From contig NZ_JAAVNE010000021.1 of the NCBI RefSeq assembly GCF_012103215.1, forward strand, positions 25,690-89,689: a stretch of 64,000 bases of DNA, given 5' to 3'. Source of the stretch: Falsiroseomonas selenitidurans (GTDB lineage Bacteria; Pseudomonadota; Alphaproteobacteria; Acetobacterales; Acetobacteraceae). The position numbers and the translations under genes were made by a program. Position 1 is the first letter of the stretch. Every line of letters starts with the position of its first letter. Shown here in pieces: positions 41,641 through 50,054 of this stretch. Under the pieces are notes generated by a model, which was not told where the DNA came from, did not search any database, and saw only the letters and a program-made list of their open reading frames with translations.

Positions 41641-41940
41641 TCAGCCCAGCGCGGTGATCACCACCGCGATCAGGATGAACAGCGCCGCCAGCGCCCCGCC
41701 GGCCCGCACCAGCTCCCCGGCCTTCTCCCGGGTGACCAGCGGGCCGGCCGGGGGGCGGGGCGCGGGCTCGGTGCCCGCCGGGGCATCGGCCCAGGGATCA
41801 TGCAGGCCCAGGAACTCGGAACCGCCCTCGGCCGGCTCGCCCTTCGGTTTAGCAGGGTTGGCCCTGTTCCTTGTCCCCTCGCCACGGCCAGGGCGGGCCG
41901 GGGGTTCGGCCTGCCCTGGTAACACATCGGCCTGCGACAT
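41641..41940 (-). CDS. Small C-terminally anchored hypothetical protein
   Basis: 99 residues: a hydrophilic, Pro/Gly/Lys-rich N-terminal 75 residues, low in predicted structure, with a FLGLHDPWADAP stretch, then one hydrophobic helix (ALAALFILIAVVITAL) at the extreme C-terminus. This is a tail-anchored layout with the soluble part in the cytoplasm. No family is recognised. It abuts the dehydrogenase gene tail to tail with no gap. Confidence 0.6.
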   Translation of the reverse strand: MSQADVLPGQAEPPARPGRGEGTRNRANPAKPKGEPAEGGSEFLGLHDPWADAPAGTEPAPRPPAGPLVTREKAGELVRAGGALAALFILIAVVITALG

Positions 41941-41990
41941 GGACGACCCGTCAGGTATAGTTTGTTGAACCTAGCGTTCCTTGGATTCGC

Positions 41991-42010
41991 AGAAAACCAA
42001 CCGAAGGTTG
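41991..42010 (-). terminator. Possible rho-independent terminator after the phosphoesterase gene
   Basis: On the minus strand CAACC-TTC-GGTTG is followed by GTTTTCT. The stem is short (five pairs) but the T-run and its place 25 bases after the phosphoesterase stop fit a terminator. Confidence 0.5.
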
Positions 42011-42035
42011 TGCTCAAGCCGCGGTTCTACACGCG

Positions 42036-42881
42036 TCATCGACGCCTTGGATAGGTCTCCGCCCGCACCTCCTCCAGGAAGGGCGCGCGCAGCCCGGCGG
42101 GGCAGACCAGTTCCGTCTCCACATGGTCGGCGTGCAGCGTGTGGCGCAGGAAGCCTGTCACGCGGTCCCCGGGCAGGCCGGGCTGGAGCTCCGGCTCGCA
42201 GATGAAAGAGGCCGGGGCGGCCCAGGCATAGCTCGCCTCCCCCCGCCGGGTCAGGCGGTTCAGGTGCAGGTGGCCGGATGCGACCAGGCGCAGCGCCGGG
42301 TGGTCCAGCACCGGCGCCAGCGCGCCGCGCGCCTCCGGCGGGACGGACCAGTAGTCGAAGGGGTCGTCCGGCGCGTGGATGAAGACCGGCTTGTGCAGGA
42401 ACAGCGCCAGGCGTCGCCGCCCCAGCCCCGCCAGCGCCTGGCCGATCCAGGCCGCCTGCTCCGCCTCCCGCGCCAAGCCGGTGCCCATGATCTCGGTGTT
42501 CAGGCCCAGCAGCCGCCACGCCTCGCCGCCCGGCCCGTCCAGGTCGTGGGCGAAGCGGTCGGCGCCCAGCAGCGCGTCCCAGCGCGCCAGCCGCGCCGCA
42601 TCCACCGGCTGGTCCGGCATGCTGCGGGCATCGCTGCCGATGTCGTGGTTGCCCGGGATGGCCAGCAGCGGCGCCGCGCCGGCCAGGCCGCGCAGCGCCT
42701 GCGCCGCGAAGGCCAGATCCGCGTCGCGGCCGGCACCGTCCAGCGACAGGTCGCCGCTGGCCACCAGCGCATCCGGCGGCGCCGCGTCCAGCACCGCGGC
42801 GATGCGCGCCAGGTTGGCCTGGAAGACGGTGGTGCGCGGGCCGAGATGGGCGTCGGAGATCTGCGCGACGATCAGGGGCAT
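42036..42881 (-). CDS. Calcineurin-like metallophosphoesterase (CpdA/3',5'-cyclic-nucleotide phosphodiesterase type)
   Basis: A 281-residue two-metal phosphoesterase. The metal ligands are in the usual order: ISDAHLG (D-x-H), SGDLSLDG (GD), IPGNHDIG (GNHD), a His in LHKPVF and GHLHLNR (GHxH). Cyclic AMP or phospholipid-like phosphodiesters are typical substrates. The ATG at 42881 lies inside the end of the LacI gene (ten-base overlap), so both are one transcript. Its role in the catabolic locus is unclear. Confidence 0.9.
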   Translation of the reverse strand: MPLIVAQISDAHLGPRTTVFQANLARIAAVLDAAPPDALVASGDLSLDGAGRDADLAFAAQALRGLAGAAPLLAIPGNHDIGSDARSMPDQPVDAARLARWDALLGADRFAHDLDGPGGEAWRLLGLNTEIMGTGLAREAEQAAWIGQALAGLGRRRLALFLHKPVFIHAPDDPFDYWSVPPEARGALAPVLDHPALRLVASGHLHLNRLTRRGEASYAWAAPASFICEPELQPGLPGDRVTGFLRHTLHADHVETELVCPAGLRAPFLEEVRAETYPRRR

Positions 42882-43951
42882 GGGGCGTCCGGGTTCGGGG
42901 GGGCGGTGGAGGCACGGCACACCAGTTCCGGCACCAGCCGGATGTCGCGGCGCGGCAGGGCGGGGTCGGCCATCTCGGCCAGCAGGATCTCCGCCGCCTG
43001 GCGGCCCATGGCGGCGTGCTGGATGCGCACCGTGGTCAGGGCCGGGCAGATGCGGTCGACGAAGGGCATGTCGTTGAAGCCGGTGACGGAGACATCCGCC
43101 GCCACGCGCAGCCCGGCGGCGGCCAGCGCGTCATAGGTGCCGAGGCACAGCATGTCGTTGGCCACCGCCACCGCGGTGAAGCGCGGCCCGGCCAGCAGCG
43201 CCGCCATTGCCGCCTGGCCGGCGGCGGCGGTGTAGGCACCGGCGTGCAGGATCGGCGCCGCGTCGGGGTCCAGCCCCTGCGCTGCCAGCGCATCGCGGAA
43301 GCCGGAAAGCCGGTCCATGGCGGTGGAGATGCCCTCCGGCCCCGCCAGATGCGCGATGCGACGATGGCCGAGCGCCAACAGATGCGCCACCGCCAGGCCG
43401 ATCCCGCCATGGTCGTCATTGGTGACGGCGGAGGTGGCGCCGCAGCCGGCCGGCATGCGGCGGTTGATCAGCACGGCGGGGATGCCAAAGCGGGCGCAGA
43501 GGTCCAGCGCCCCGGTGCCGGCCGCGGCCGAGGCCAGCATCAGCCCATCCACCAGATGCGTCGCCATGCGCTCGATCAGCAGCGCCTCCCGCGCCGGGTC
43601 ATTGGCGGTGTTGGCCATCAGCGTGGCGTAGCCCTGCCCGGCCAGCAGGGTTTCCACCGCATGCAGGATGGGCGGGAAGATCGGGTTCACCAGGTCCGGC
43701 ACCAGGATGCCGATGGTGCGGGATTTCCGCGTGCGCAGCCCGGCGGCCAGGGCGGAGGGGCGCCAGCCAAGCCGTTCCGCCGCTTCCGCCACGCGCTGCG
43801 CCACGCCCTCCGTCACCATGCCCCGGGTGGCGGGGTTCAGGGCGCGGGAGACGGTGGAGGCGTGTACCCCGGCCTCCCGCGCCACATCGGCGATGGTGGC
43901 GCGCGGCGCCGGGCCGGGCGGGAGCCCTGGGATCGAGTCGGAGGAAGACAT
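42872..43951 (-). CDS. LacI/GalR-family transcriptional repressor
   Basis: A 359-residue regulator. The N-terminal helix-turn-helix ATIADVAREAGVHASTVSRALN is canonical, followed by the hinge helix with PSALAAGLRTRKSRTIGILVPD and a periplasmic-binding-protein-type sensor domain. It is divergent from an aromatic-catabolic operon. A perfect LacI-type palindrome lies in the gap at 44044-44057, and a near copy at 47995-48006 precedes a second transporter gene of the same operon. It is probably the local repressor, released by a pathway compound. It is co-transcribed with a phosphoesterase. Confidence 0.94.
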   Translation of the reverse strand: MSSSDSIPGLPPGPAPRATIADVAREAGVHASTVSRALNPATRGMVTEGVAQRVAEAAERLGWRPSALAAGLRTRKSRTIGILVPDLVNPIFPPILHAVETLLAGQGYATLMANTANDPAREALLIERMATHLVDGLMLASAAAGTGALDLCARFGIPAVLINRRMPAGCGATSAVTNDDHGGIGLAVAHLLALGHRRIAHLAGPEGISTAMDRLSGFRDALAAQGLDPDAAPILHAGAYTAAAGQAAMAALLAGPRFTAVAVANDMLCLGTYDALAAAGLRVAADVSVTGFNDMPFVDRICPALTTVRIQHAAMGRQAAEILLAEMADPALPRRDIRLVPELVCRASTAPPNPDAPCP

Positions 43952-44043
43952 GCCCGCCGGCTATAGCGCAAGCGCGCCGCCGGCGCGCCCGGCGATGCGC
44001 CGGCAGCGCGGCGGCGACGCCCGGGCGGGGTGGTTTTGCTTTC

Positions 44044-44057
44044 TGCAATCGATTGCA
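44044..44057. promoter_or_regulatory. LacI-type operator 1 with adjacent -35 element
   Basis: The perfect 14-base palindrome TGCAATCGATTGCA has the central CG and TGNAANCG half-sites of LacI-family operators. A TTGACC (-35-like) for the rightward operon begins eight bases later at 44066. The same core is found again at 47995-48006. Confidence 0.85.
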
Positions 44058-44122
44058 CATTTCCCTTGACCGCACCCGGCGCCATCCCCTACCCCTTCCG
44101 GCATCGGAGGAAATCGCCCGCA

Positions 44123-45148
44123 ATGCATGATGCGCCATCCCAAGCCGGGTCGCTTTCGGCCCTGCCCGGCCAGGCCTCGGCACTTCGCTTCGCCGCCTTC
44201 GGCGGGCCGGACCAGCTGCGCTGCGAAACCCTGCCCCTGCCGCCCCTGGCGGCGGAGGAGGCGCTGGTCGCCGTGCGCGCCGCCTCGGTCAATCCATCGG
44301 ACGTGAAGAACCTGGCCGGGCGGATGCGCCAGACCGTGCCGCCGCGCACCCCGGGCCGGGATTTCGCCGGCATGGTGGTGGCCGGTCCGGCCGAATGGCT
44401 GGGCGTGGAGGTCTGGGGCACCGGCGGCGATATCGGCTTCACCCGCGATGGCAGCCACGCCGAATACCTGCGCCTGCCGATCGCCGCCCTGGCGCGCAAA
44501 CCCGCCAACCTCAGCTTCGCCCAGGCCGGCGCGGTGGGGGTGAACTACGTCACCGCGCTGATCGGCCTGGACTACGCCGCGCTCAAGGCCGGGGAGACGC
44601 TGCTGGTGCTGGGCGCCACCGGCGGCGTCGGCGGCGCCGCCTGCGGCATCGGCGCGGCGCGGGGCGCCCGGGTGATCGCCGCCTGCCGCGGCCAGGCCCC
44701 GGCGGACAGCGCCGCGCGCGCCGCCACGGCGGCGTTCCTGGACCTCGCCGCGCCGGACCTCGCCGGGCAGATCGCCGACGCCACCGGCGGGCGCGGCATC
44801 GACGTGGTCTATGACTGCGTCGGCAAGCCGCCCCTGACGGAAGCCGCGCTGGCGGCCCTGGGCTTCGGCGGCCGGCTGGTGGTCATCGCCGGCACGCCGG
44901 GCGAGCAGCTCAAGTTCGAGCTGATCCCCTTCTACCGCCGCGAATGCCGGCTGCTGGGCGTGGACAGCCTGAAGCGCAGCGCCAGCGCCTGCGCGCCGAT
45001 GATGGAAACGCTGCGCCCGGGCTTCGAATCCGGCGCCTTCCCGCCGCCCGCCATCGCCGAGGCGCATCCGCTGGCCCAGGGGGCGGCGGCCTATGACGCG
45101 GTGGCCCGTGGCACGCGCGGCCGTGTCGTGCTCACCATGGGCGACTAG
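44123..45148 (+). CDS. Medium-chain zinc-independent quinone-oxidoreductase-like protein (MDR)
   Basis: A 341-residue MDR enzyme. RAASVNPSDVKNLAG and PRTPGRDFAGMVV are the N-terminal MDR motifs without the zinc Cys cluster, and LLVLGATGGVGGAACGIGAARGARVIAACRG is the Rossmann nucleotide site. NADPH-dependent reduction of a quinone or enone is likely. The ATG at 44123 follows GGAGGAAA at ~13 bases. It is the first gene of the LacI-controlled operon. It could reduce a maleylacetate-like or quinone intermediate, but that is a guess. Confidence 0.9.
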   Translation: MHDAPSQAGSLSALPGQASALRFAAFGGPDQLRCETLPLPPLAAEEALVAVRAASVNPSDVKNLAGRMRQTVPPRTPGRDFAGMVVAGPAEWLGVEVWGTGGDIGFTRDGSHAEYLRLPIAALARKPANLSFAQAGAVGVNYVTALIGLDYAALKAGETLLVLGATGGVGGAACGIGAARGARVIAACRGQAPADSAARAATAAFLDLAAPDLAGQIADATGGRGIDVVYDCVGKPPLTEAALAALGFGGRLVVIAGTPGEQLKFELIPFYRRECRLLGVDSLKRSASACAPMMETLRPGFESGAFPPPAIAEAHPLAQGAAAYDAVARGTRGRVVLTMGD

Positions 45149-45165
45149 GAGAGGGAACCCCGACC

Positions 45166-46014
45166 ATGCCCGAAGGCCACATCACCTATACCAGCGAGAA
45201 CCTGACCGGCGCCGTGCTGGCCCGCATCGCGCCGGATGCCAGCCCGCGCATGCGCCAGGTCATGACCGCCCTGGTCAACCACGTGCACGACTTCGTCCGC
45301 GAGGTGGAGCTGACGCCGGAGGAATGGGAAGAGGGCGTCGGCTTCCTGACCGAACTCGGCCGCTGGTGCGACGACAAGCGGCAGGAGGTGATCCTGCTGT
45401 CGGACATCCTTGGCGTCTCCATGCTGGTGGACGCCATCGCCCACCGCACCCATGCCAGCGTCAGCGAGACCACCGTGCTCGGCCCTTTCCACCGGGAGAA
45501 TCCCCCGGTGATGCAGAACGGCCAGAACATGTCCCCCGGCGTGGAGGGCGAGCGCCTGGACGTGGCGGTGCGCATCCTGGACGAGGACGGCGCGCCGCTG
45601 GAAGGCGCGCAGGTGGATGTCTGGCACACCTCGCCGGATGGCTTCTACGACAGCCAGCTGGGCGATGCGCACAACATGCGCGGCCGCTTCCTCTCCGGGC
45701 CGGACGGGCTGGTGGCCTTCCCCACCGTGATGCCGGCCAGCTACCCGGTGCCGCATGACGGGCCGGTGGGCCGCCTGCTGTCCGCCATGGGGCGCGGGCC
45801 GATGCGGCCGACGCATGTGCATTTCTGGATCAAGAAGCCCGGCTACCGGGACCTGATCACCCACATCTTCAGGGATGGCGACCCCTACCTGCACGACGAT
45901 GCGGTGTTCGGCGTGAAGGCCAGCCTGGTGACCGACTGGGACGCGCCCAAGGCGGAAGGCAAGCCGGCGACGCTCACTTACGATTTCCGCATCCCCAGGG
46001 AGGACGCCGCCTGA
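45166..46014 (+). CDS. Intradiol ring-cleavage dioxygenase (hydroxyquinol/catechol 1,2-dioxygenase type)
   Basis: A 282-residue Fe(III) dioxygenase that cuts between the hydroxyls of a catechol. Ligands are Y161 (DGFYDSQ), Y193 (PASYPVPHDG), H217 and H219 (RPTHVHFW). An N-terminal helical dimer domain with SDILGVSMLVDAI and the VLGPFHREN motif place it near the hydroxyquinol/chlorocatechol branch. The product would be a maleylacetate- or muconate-like acid. It is 18 bases after the MDR gene, and its stop overlaps the next start (TGATG). Confidence 0.92.
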   Translation: MPEGHITYTSENLTGAVLARIAPDASPRMRQVMTALVNHVHDFVREVELTPEEWEEGVGFLTELGRWCDDKRQEVILLSDILGVSMLVDAIAHRTHASVSETTVLGPFHRENPPVMQNGQNMSPGVEGERLDVAVRILDEDGAPLEGAQVDVWHTSPDGFYDSQLGDAHNMRGRFLSGPDGLVAFPTVMPASYPVPHDGPVGRLLSAMGRGPMRPTHVHFWIKKPGYRDLITHIFRDGDPYLHDDAVFGVKASLVTDWDAPKAEGKPATLTYDFRIPREDAA

Positions 46015-46349
46015 TGCTGTTCCTGATCCACTGCACCCAGGTCGCCGACGGCGACGCCATCCGCGACGCGCATTACGAGGCGCACCGCGCCTATCTCCGC
46101 GCCAGCCCCGTCGACATCAAGCTGGCCGGCCCGATGGTCTCCGACGACGGGGAGACGAAGATCGGCTCCGTCTTCATCGTCGACGTGCCGGACCGCGCGG
46201 CGGCGGAAGCCTTCTCCGCCGCCGATCCCTTCGCCGCCAACGGGCTGTTCGAGCGCGTGCTCGTCACCCGCTTCCTCGACATCACCCGCGGCAGGCCGGC
46301 CTTCGGGGCTCCGGTACAAGAACCGGCCCCCGGCCCGGCCAAGGATTAA
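46014..46349 (+). CDS. YciI-like (YCII domain) protein
   Basis: A 111-residue ferredoxin-like fold protein. MLFLIHCTQVADGDAIRDAHYEAHRAYL and KLAGPMVSDDGETKIGSVFIVDVPDRAAAEAF are the YCII pattern, with the His pair (about positions 20 and 24) typical of muconolactone-isomerase-like relatives. Many such genes sit in aromatic ring-cleavage operons, where they act on lactones or dienes. It is coupled to the dioxygenase. The exact role is unknown; muconolactone isomerase-like action is an inference. Confidence 0.85.
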   Translation: MLFLIHCTQVADGDAIRDAHYEAHRAYLRASPVDIKLAGPMVSDDGETKIGSVFIVDVPDRAAAEAFSAADPFAANGLFERVLVTRFLDITRGRPAFGAPVQEPAPGPAKD

Positions 46350-46353
46350 GCGC

Positions 46354-47244
46354 ATGCGCCGCAAATACATCCTGACCTGCGCCGTCACCGGCAACATCAC
46401 CACGCCGGAACAGACGCCGCATCTGCCGATCACGCCGGCGCAGATCGCCGATGCGGCGATCGAGGCCGCGAAGGCCGGCGCCGCCGTGGCGCACATCCAT
46501 GTGCGGGACCCTGCGACGGGCAGGCCCTCCATGTCCATCGACCTGTACCGGGAGGTGATGGACCGCATCCGCGCCTCCGGCACCGATGTGGTGATCAACC
46601 TGACCACCGGCCCGGGCGGGCGCTTCGTCCCCTCGCTGGACAACCCGCGCGAGGCCGCCGCCGGCAGCACCCTGCTGCCGCCGGACCAGCGCGTGGCGCA
46701 TATCGTGGAGCTGAAGCCGGAGATCGCGACGCTCGACCTGAACACCATGTGGTCCGGCAGCGCCGTCGTGATCAACGCGCCCTGGTCGGTGACCAGGATG
46801 GCGGAGCTGATCTATTCCGTCGGCACCATCCCGGAGCTAGAGGTCTTCGATTCCGGCGATATCGGCCTGGCGAAGAAGCTGATGGCGGATGGCGTGCTGA
46901 AGGGCCCCTGCCTGTTCCAGGTCTGCATGGGCATCCGCTGGGGCTTCGACTGGGACCCGGCGACGCTGCACTACGCGAAGTCCATCCTGCCGGCCGGCAG
47001 CCCCTGGGCGGCCTTCGCCATCGGCCGCATGGAATTCCCGATGCTGGCGCAGGCCTGGCTGCTGGGCGGCCATGTGCGCGTCGGCCTCGAGGACAACATC
47101 TACCTCAACAAGGGCGAGCTCGCGGTCAGCAACACCGTCCTCGTCGAACGCGCCGTCCGCATCCTGCGCGAGCTGGGCGCCGAGCCGATGACGGCGGCGG
47201 AAGCGCGCGCGGAGCTGTCGCAGGTCGGCGGATGGAGCCGATGA
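46354..47244 (+). CDS. Beta-keto acid cleavage enzyme (BKACE, DUF849)
   Basis: A 296-residue (beta/alpha)8 zinc enzyme that condenses a beta-keto acid with acetyl-CoA and splits it into acetoacetate and a CoA ester. TCAVTGNITTPEQTPHLPITP, the zinc His pair H47 and H49 in AHIHVRDP, LTTGPGG and FQVCMGIRWGFDWDP, and GHVRVGLEDNIYL near the end are signature BKACE motifs. Placed after a ring-cleavage dioxygenase it could act on a beta-ketoadipate-like product, bypassing the CoA-transferase route. The stop overlaps the SDR start (ATGA). Confidence 0.94.
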   Translation: MRRKYILTCAVTGNITTPEQTPHLPITPAQIADAAIEAAKAGAAVAHIHVRDPATGRPSMSIDLYREVMDRIRASGTDVVINLTTGPGGRFVPSLDNPREAAAGSTLLPPDQRVAHIVELKPEIATLDLNTMWSGSAVVINAPWSVTRMAELIYSVGTIPELEVFDSGDIGLAKKLMADGVLKGPCLFQVCMGIRWGFDWDPATLHYAKSILPAGSPWAAFAIGRMEFPMLAQAWLLGGHVRVGLEDNIYLNKGELAVSNTVLVERAVRILRELGAEPMTAAEARAELSQVGGWSR

Positions 47245-47987
47245 CCGACCGCGGCGTCCTGGTCGTCACCGGCGCCGGCCGCGGCATCGGCGCGGCCATC
47301 GCCAAGGCGGCCGCGGCGGATGGCTGGAACGTCGTCGTGAATTTTGCGCGCGACGCAGCCTCGGCCGAGGCCACCGTCGCCGCCATCACCGGCGCCGGGG
47401 GACGCGCGCAGGCGGTGCAGGCGGATGTGCAGTCCGAGGCCGGCATCGCCGCGCTGTTCGCCGCGGCGGACGCCATCGGACCGGTGAAGGGCCTGGTGAA
47501 CAATGCCGGCGGCAGCGCGGAGGCGAAGATCGCCGACATCACCGCCGCCGACTACGACCGCATGATGGACGGCAATCTGCGCACCACCGTCTTCTGTTCC
47601 TCGGCCGCCGTGCAGCGCATGGCCACCGATCGCGGCGGGGCGGGCGGCGTCATCGTGAATATCGGCTCGCGCGCCTCGGTCCTCGGCGGTCAGCCGGGGC
47701 GGGTGATGTATGCCGCGGCCAAGGGCGCCGTGGACGGCTTCACCGCCGGCCTGGCCAATGAGGTGGGAAAGCTCGGCATCCGCGTCTGCTGCGTGCGGCC
47801 AGGCGTGATCCGCACCGAAAGCCATGAGGCCCGCGCCGGGGCGGACCGGCTGAAGACCATGACCGCCGCCATCGCCCTGGGGCGGCCCGGCGAGCCGGAG
47901 GAGGTGGCCAGCCTGGTCGCCTTCCTGCTCTCGCCCGGCGCCGCCTACATGACCGGGGCGCTGGTGGATATCGGCGGGGGACGTTAG
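47241..47987 (+). CDS. Short-chain dehydrogenase/reductase (FabG-like)
   Basis: A 248-residue classical SDR. Cofactor site VVTGAGRGIGAAIAKAA, NNAGG, the catalytic Ser in VNIGSRAS, and YAAAK giving Tyr and Lys are all in place. The Arg in NFARDAAS after strand 2 suggests NADP. The ATG at 47241 overlaps the BKACE stop; an ATG nine bases earlier is also possible. It may interconvert a hydroxy and a keto acid on the same pathway. Confidence 0.92.
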   Translation: MTDRGVLVVTGAGRGIGAAIAKAAAADGWNVVVNFARDAASAEATVAAITGAGGRAQAVQADVQSEAGIAALFAAADAIGPVKGLVNNAGGSAEAKIADITAADYDRMMDGNLRTTVFCSSAAVQRMATDRGGAGGVIVNIGSRASVLGGQPGRVMYAAAKGAVDGFTAGLANEVGKLGIRVCCVRPGVIRTESHEARAGADRLKTMTAAIALGRPGEPEEVASLVAFLLSPGAAYMTGALVDIGGGR

Positions 47988-47994
47988 CGCGCTC

Positions 47995-48006
47995 TGCAAT
48001 CGATTG
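47995..48006. promoter_or_regulatory. LacI-type operator 2
   Basis: TGCAATCGATTG repeats the core of the site at 44044-44057 and lies in the 36-base gap between the SDR gene and the following binding-protein gene. Two such sites in one locus strongly support control by the divergent LacI protein; the second could permit looping or an internal promoter. Confidence 0.75.
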
Positions 48007-48023
48007 AGGGAGGACCAAGAACA

Positions 48024-49013
48024 ATGACCATCCAGACCACCCGCCGCCGCCTGCTCGGCGCGGCGCTCGCCGCGCCGGCGCTGCTCGCCGGCACCGCCCA
48101 TGCCCAGGCCAGCTGGCCCAGCCAGAGCATCACCCTGGTGATCCCCTTCGCCCCCGGCGGCCCGACCGATGCGGTGGGCCGCATGCTGGCGGAGGCGATG
48201 AGCCGCGACCTCAGCGTTTCCGTGGTGGCGCAGAATGTCGGCGGCGCCGGCGGCACCATCGGTGTCAACCGCGTCGCCCAGGCGCGGCCGGACGGCAACA
48301 CCATCCTGCTGCACAACATCGGCATGGCCACCGCGCCGACGCTGTACCGCCGCCTGCCCTACAACCCGCTGACCTCCTTCGAGATGCTGGGCCTGGTGAC
48401 CGCCACGCCGATGGTCTGGCTGACCCGCCCGGACTTCCCGGTGGCGGATTTCCCCGCCATGCTGGCCCGCATCCGCGAAAGCGGGGAGCGCATCAACCTG
48501 GGCAATGCCGGCCTCGGCTCCGCCAGCCAGCTTTGCGGCACGCTGCTGCAGGCCAGCCTCGGCACCCGCTTCACCACCGTGTCCTTCGCCGGGTCCGGGC
48601 CGATCTATCCGGAGCTGATGGGCAACCGGCTGGATATCTACTGCGACCAGACGACCAGCGCGATTCCCTTCATCCAGGCGCGCCAGATCAAGGCGATGGC
48701 CGTCACCACGCCGCAGCCGCTGCCGGCCATCCCCGGCGTGCCCACCGCCAGCCAGTCCCTGCCGGGCTTCGAGATCGCCATCTGGCACGGCCTCTATGCC
48801 CCGGCCGGCACGCCGAAGCCGGTGCAGGACAGGCTGAACGCCGCGCTGCGCTTCGCCCTGGCCGATGCCCGTGTGGTGGAACGCATGACCGGCCTGGGCA
48901 GCCCGCCGGAGCCCGTCGCCCGCCAGAATGGCGAGGTGCACCGCGCCCACCTGGCCGCCGAGATCGAGCGCTGGCGCCCGGTGCTGCAGGCCGCCGGCCA
49001 GTTCGCGGATTGA
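48024..49013 (+). CDS. TctC/Bug-family substrate-binding protein
   Basis: A 329-residue periplasmic protein. TTRRRLLGAALAAPALLAGTA is a possible Tat signal, ending AHAQ, and the mature part opens ITLVIPFAPGGPTDAVGRM with NVGGAGGTIGVNRVAQARPDG. It has GGAGGA before its ATG. No TctAB is nearby, so it is an orphan Bug protein. Placed at the end of the aromatic operon behind its own LacI site, it probably binds the pathway substrate or a related acid. Confidence 0.9.
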   Translation: MTIQTTRRRLLGAALAAPALLAGTAHAQASWPSQSITLVIPFAPGGPTDAVGRMLAEAMSRDLSVSVVAQNVGGAGGTIGVNRVAQARPDGNTILLHNIGMATAPTLYRRLPYNPLTSFEMLGLVTATPMVWLTRPDFPVADFPAMLARIRESGERINLGNAGLGSASQLCGTLLQASLGTRFTTVSFAGSGPIYPELMGNRLDIYCDQTTSAIPFIQARQIKAMAVTTPQPLPAIPGVPTASQSLPGFEIAIWHGLYAPAGTPKPVQDRLNAALRFALADARVVERMTGLGSPPEPVARQNGEVHRAHLAAEIERWRPVLQAAGQFAD

Positions 49014-49020
49014 CCCGGCC

Positions 49021-50010
49021 ATGACCCACCTGACCCGGAGGGCCGCCATGGCCGCCGCCACCGTTGCCGCCTGGGGTGCCGGCGGCGCCCTGGCGCAGGG
49101 CGCCACGAGGCTGAACGTCGTGGCCTTCGCCGGCGCCTCCAACCTCGTCATCTGGGCCGGCCAGGCCCAGGGGCATTTCGCCCGGCACGGGGTAGAGGTG
49201 GCGCTGGAGTTGACCCCCAATTCCCGCGCCATGGCCACCGACCTCTATGCGGGCAGGTACGACCTGGCACTGACCTCGGTGGACAACATCGTCGCCTACA
49301 ATGAGGGGCAGGGCGAGGCGCGGCTGCCGGGGCCATCCGACTTCGCCGCCTTTTTCGGCGTCGATGACGGCATGCTCTCCGTCATGGCGGCGGCCGATGT
49401 GGCGGATCTGGCGGCGCTGCGCGGCCGGGCGGTGTCGGTGGACGCGATGACCACCGGCTTCGCCTTCGTGCTGCGGGAAGTGCTGGGCCAGGCCGGCCTG
49501 GCCGGGCAGGTGGAATGGGTCGCGGTGGGCGGCGGCGCGCAGCGGCTGGCGGCGCTGCTGGAAGGCAGGCAGGCGGCCACCCTGCTGAACACGCCGCTCG
49601 ACCTCGCGGCGGAGGCGCGGGGCTTCCGGCGGCTCGCACGCGGGCGCGACGCGGTGGGCGCCTACCAGGGCATCGTCGCCGCCGCCCGGCGCGGCACGCT
49701 GGCGGCGAAGCGCGAAGCCCTGGTCGGCTTCACCCGCGGCTTCCGCGACAGCCTGGTGTGGCTGGACGCCAACCGGGCGGCGGCGGCGGCGATCCTCACC
49801 GCACGCGCCAACATGCCGCCGCCGGTCGCGGCGCGTGCCGCCACCGCGCTGCTGGATGCGGAGCGCGGCATCTTCCGCGACCTGCGGATCGACGAGGCCG
49901 GGCTGCGGACGGTGCTGCGCCTGCGCAGCAAATACGCCGAGCCGCAGCGGGAACTGACCGACATCGCGCGCTACAGCGACCCCTCGATCCGCGCCGCCGC
50001 GCTGGGCTGA
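49021..50010 (+). CDS. NMT1/SsuA-like ABC-type substrate-binding protein
   Basis: A 329-residue exported protein with a signal peptide (TRRAAMAAATVAAWGAGGALAQ). The mature part, RLNVVAFAGASNLVIWAGQAQGHFARHGVEVAL and the following TPNSRAMATDLYAGRYDLALTSVDNIVAYNEGQG, has the pattern of nitrate/sulfonate/thiamine-precursor binding proteins. It begins seven bases after the previous gene. No ABC permease or ATPase accompanies it in the window, so it is an orphan. The ligand is unknown, perhaps an aromatic sulfonate or acid. Confidence 0.85.
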   Translation: MTHLTRRAAMAAATVAAWGAGGALAQGATRLNVVAFAGASNLVIWAGQAQGHFARHGVEVALELTPNSRAMATDLYAGRYDLALTSVDNIVAYNEGQGEARLPGPSDFAAFFGVDDGMLSVMAAADVADLAALRGRAVSVDAMTTGFAFVLREVLGQAGLAGQVEWVAVGGGAQRLAALLEGRQAATLLNTPLDLAAEARGFRRLARGRDAVGAYQGIVAAARRGTLAAKREALVGFTRGFRDSLVWLDANRAAAAAILTARANMPPPVAARAATALLDAERGIFRDLRIDEAGLRTVLRLRSKYAEPQRELTDIARYSDPSIRAAALG

Positions 50011-50054
50011 GACCGCCCCTGCCGCCGAGCGGGCTGAAGCCGGCCTGGCGGCCG

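Noticed and set aside
41954..41969. A TATACC -10-like box before the small tail-anchored protein gene
   Set aside because: No -35 element stands at a suitable distance, so a promoter cannot be supported.
44066..44099. A full sigma-70 promoter for the LacI-controlled operon
   Set aside because: TTGACC is a fair -35, but the expected -10 position reads CTACCC, so only the -35-like element is noted with the operator.
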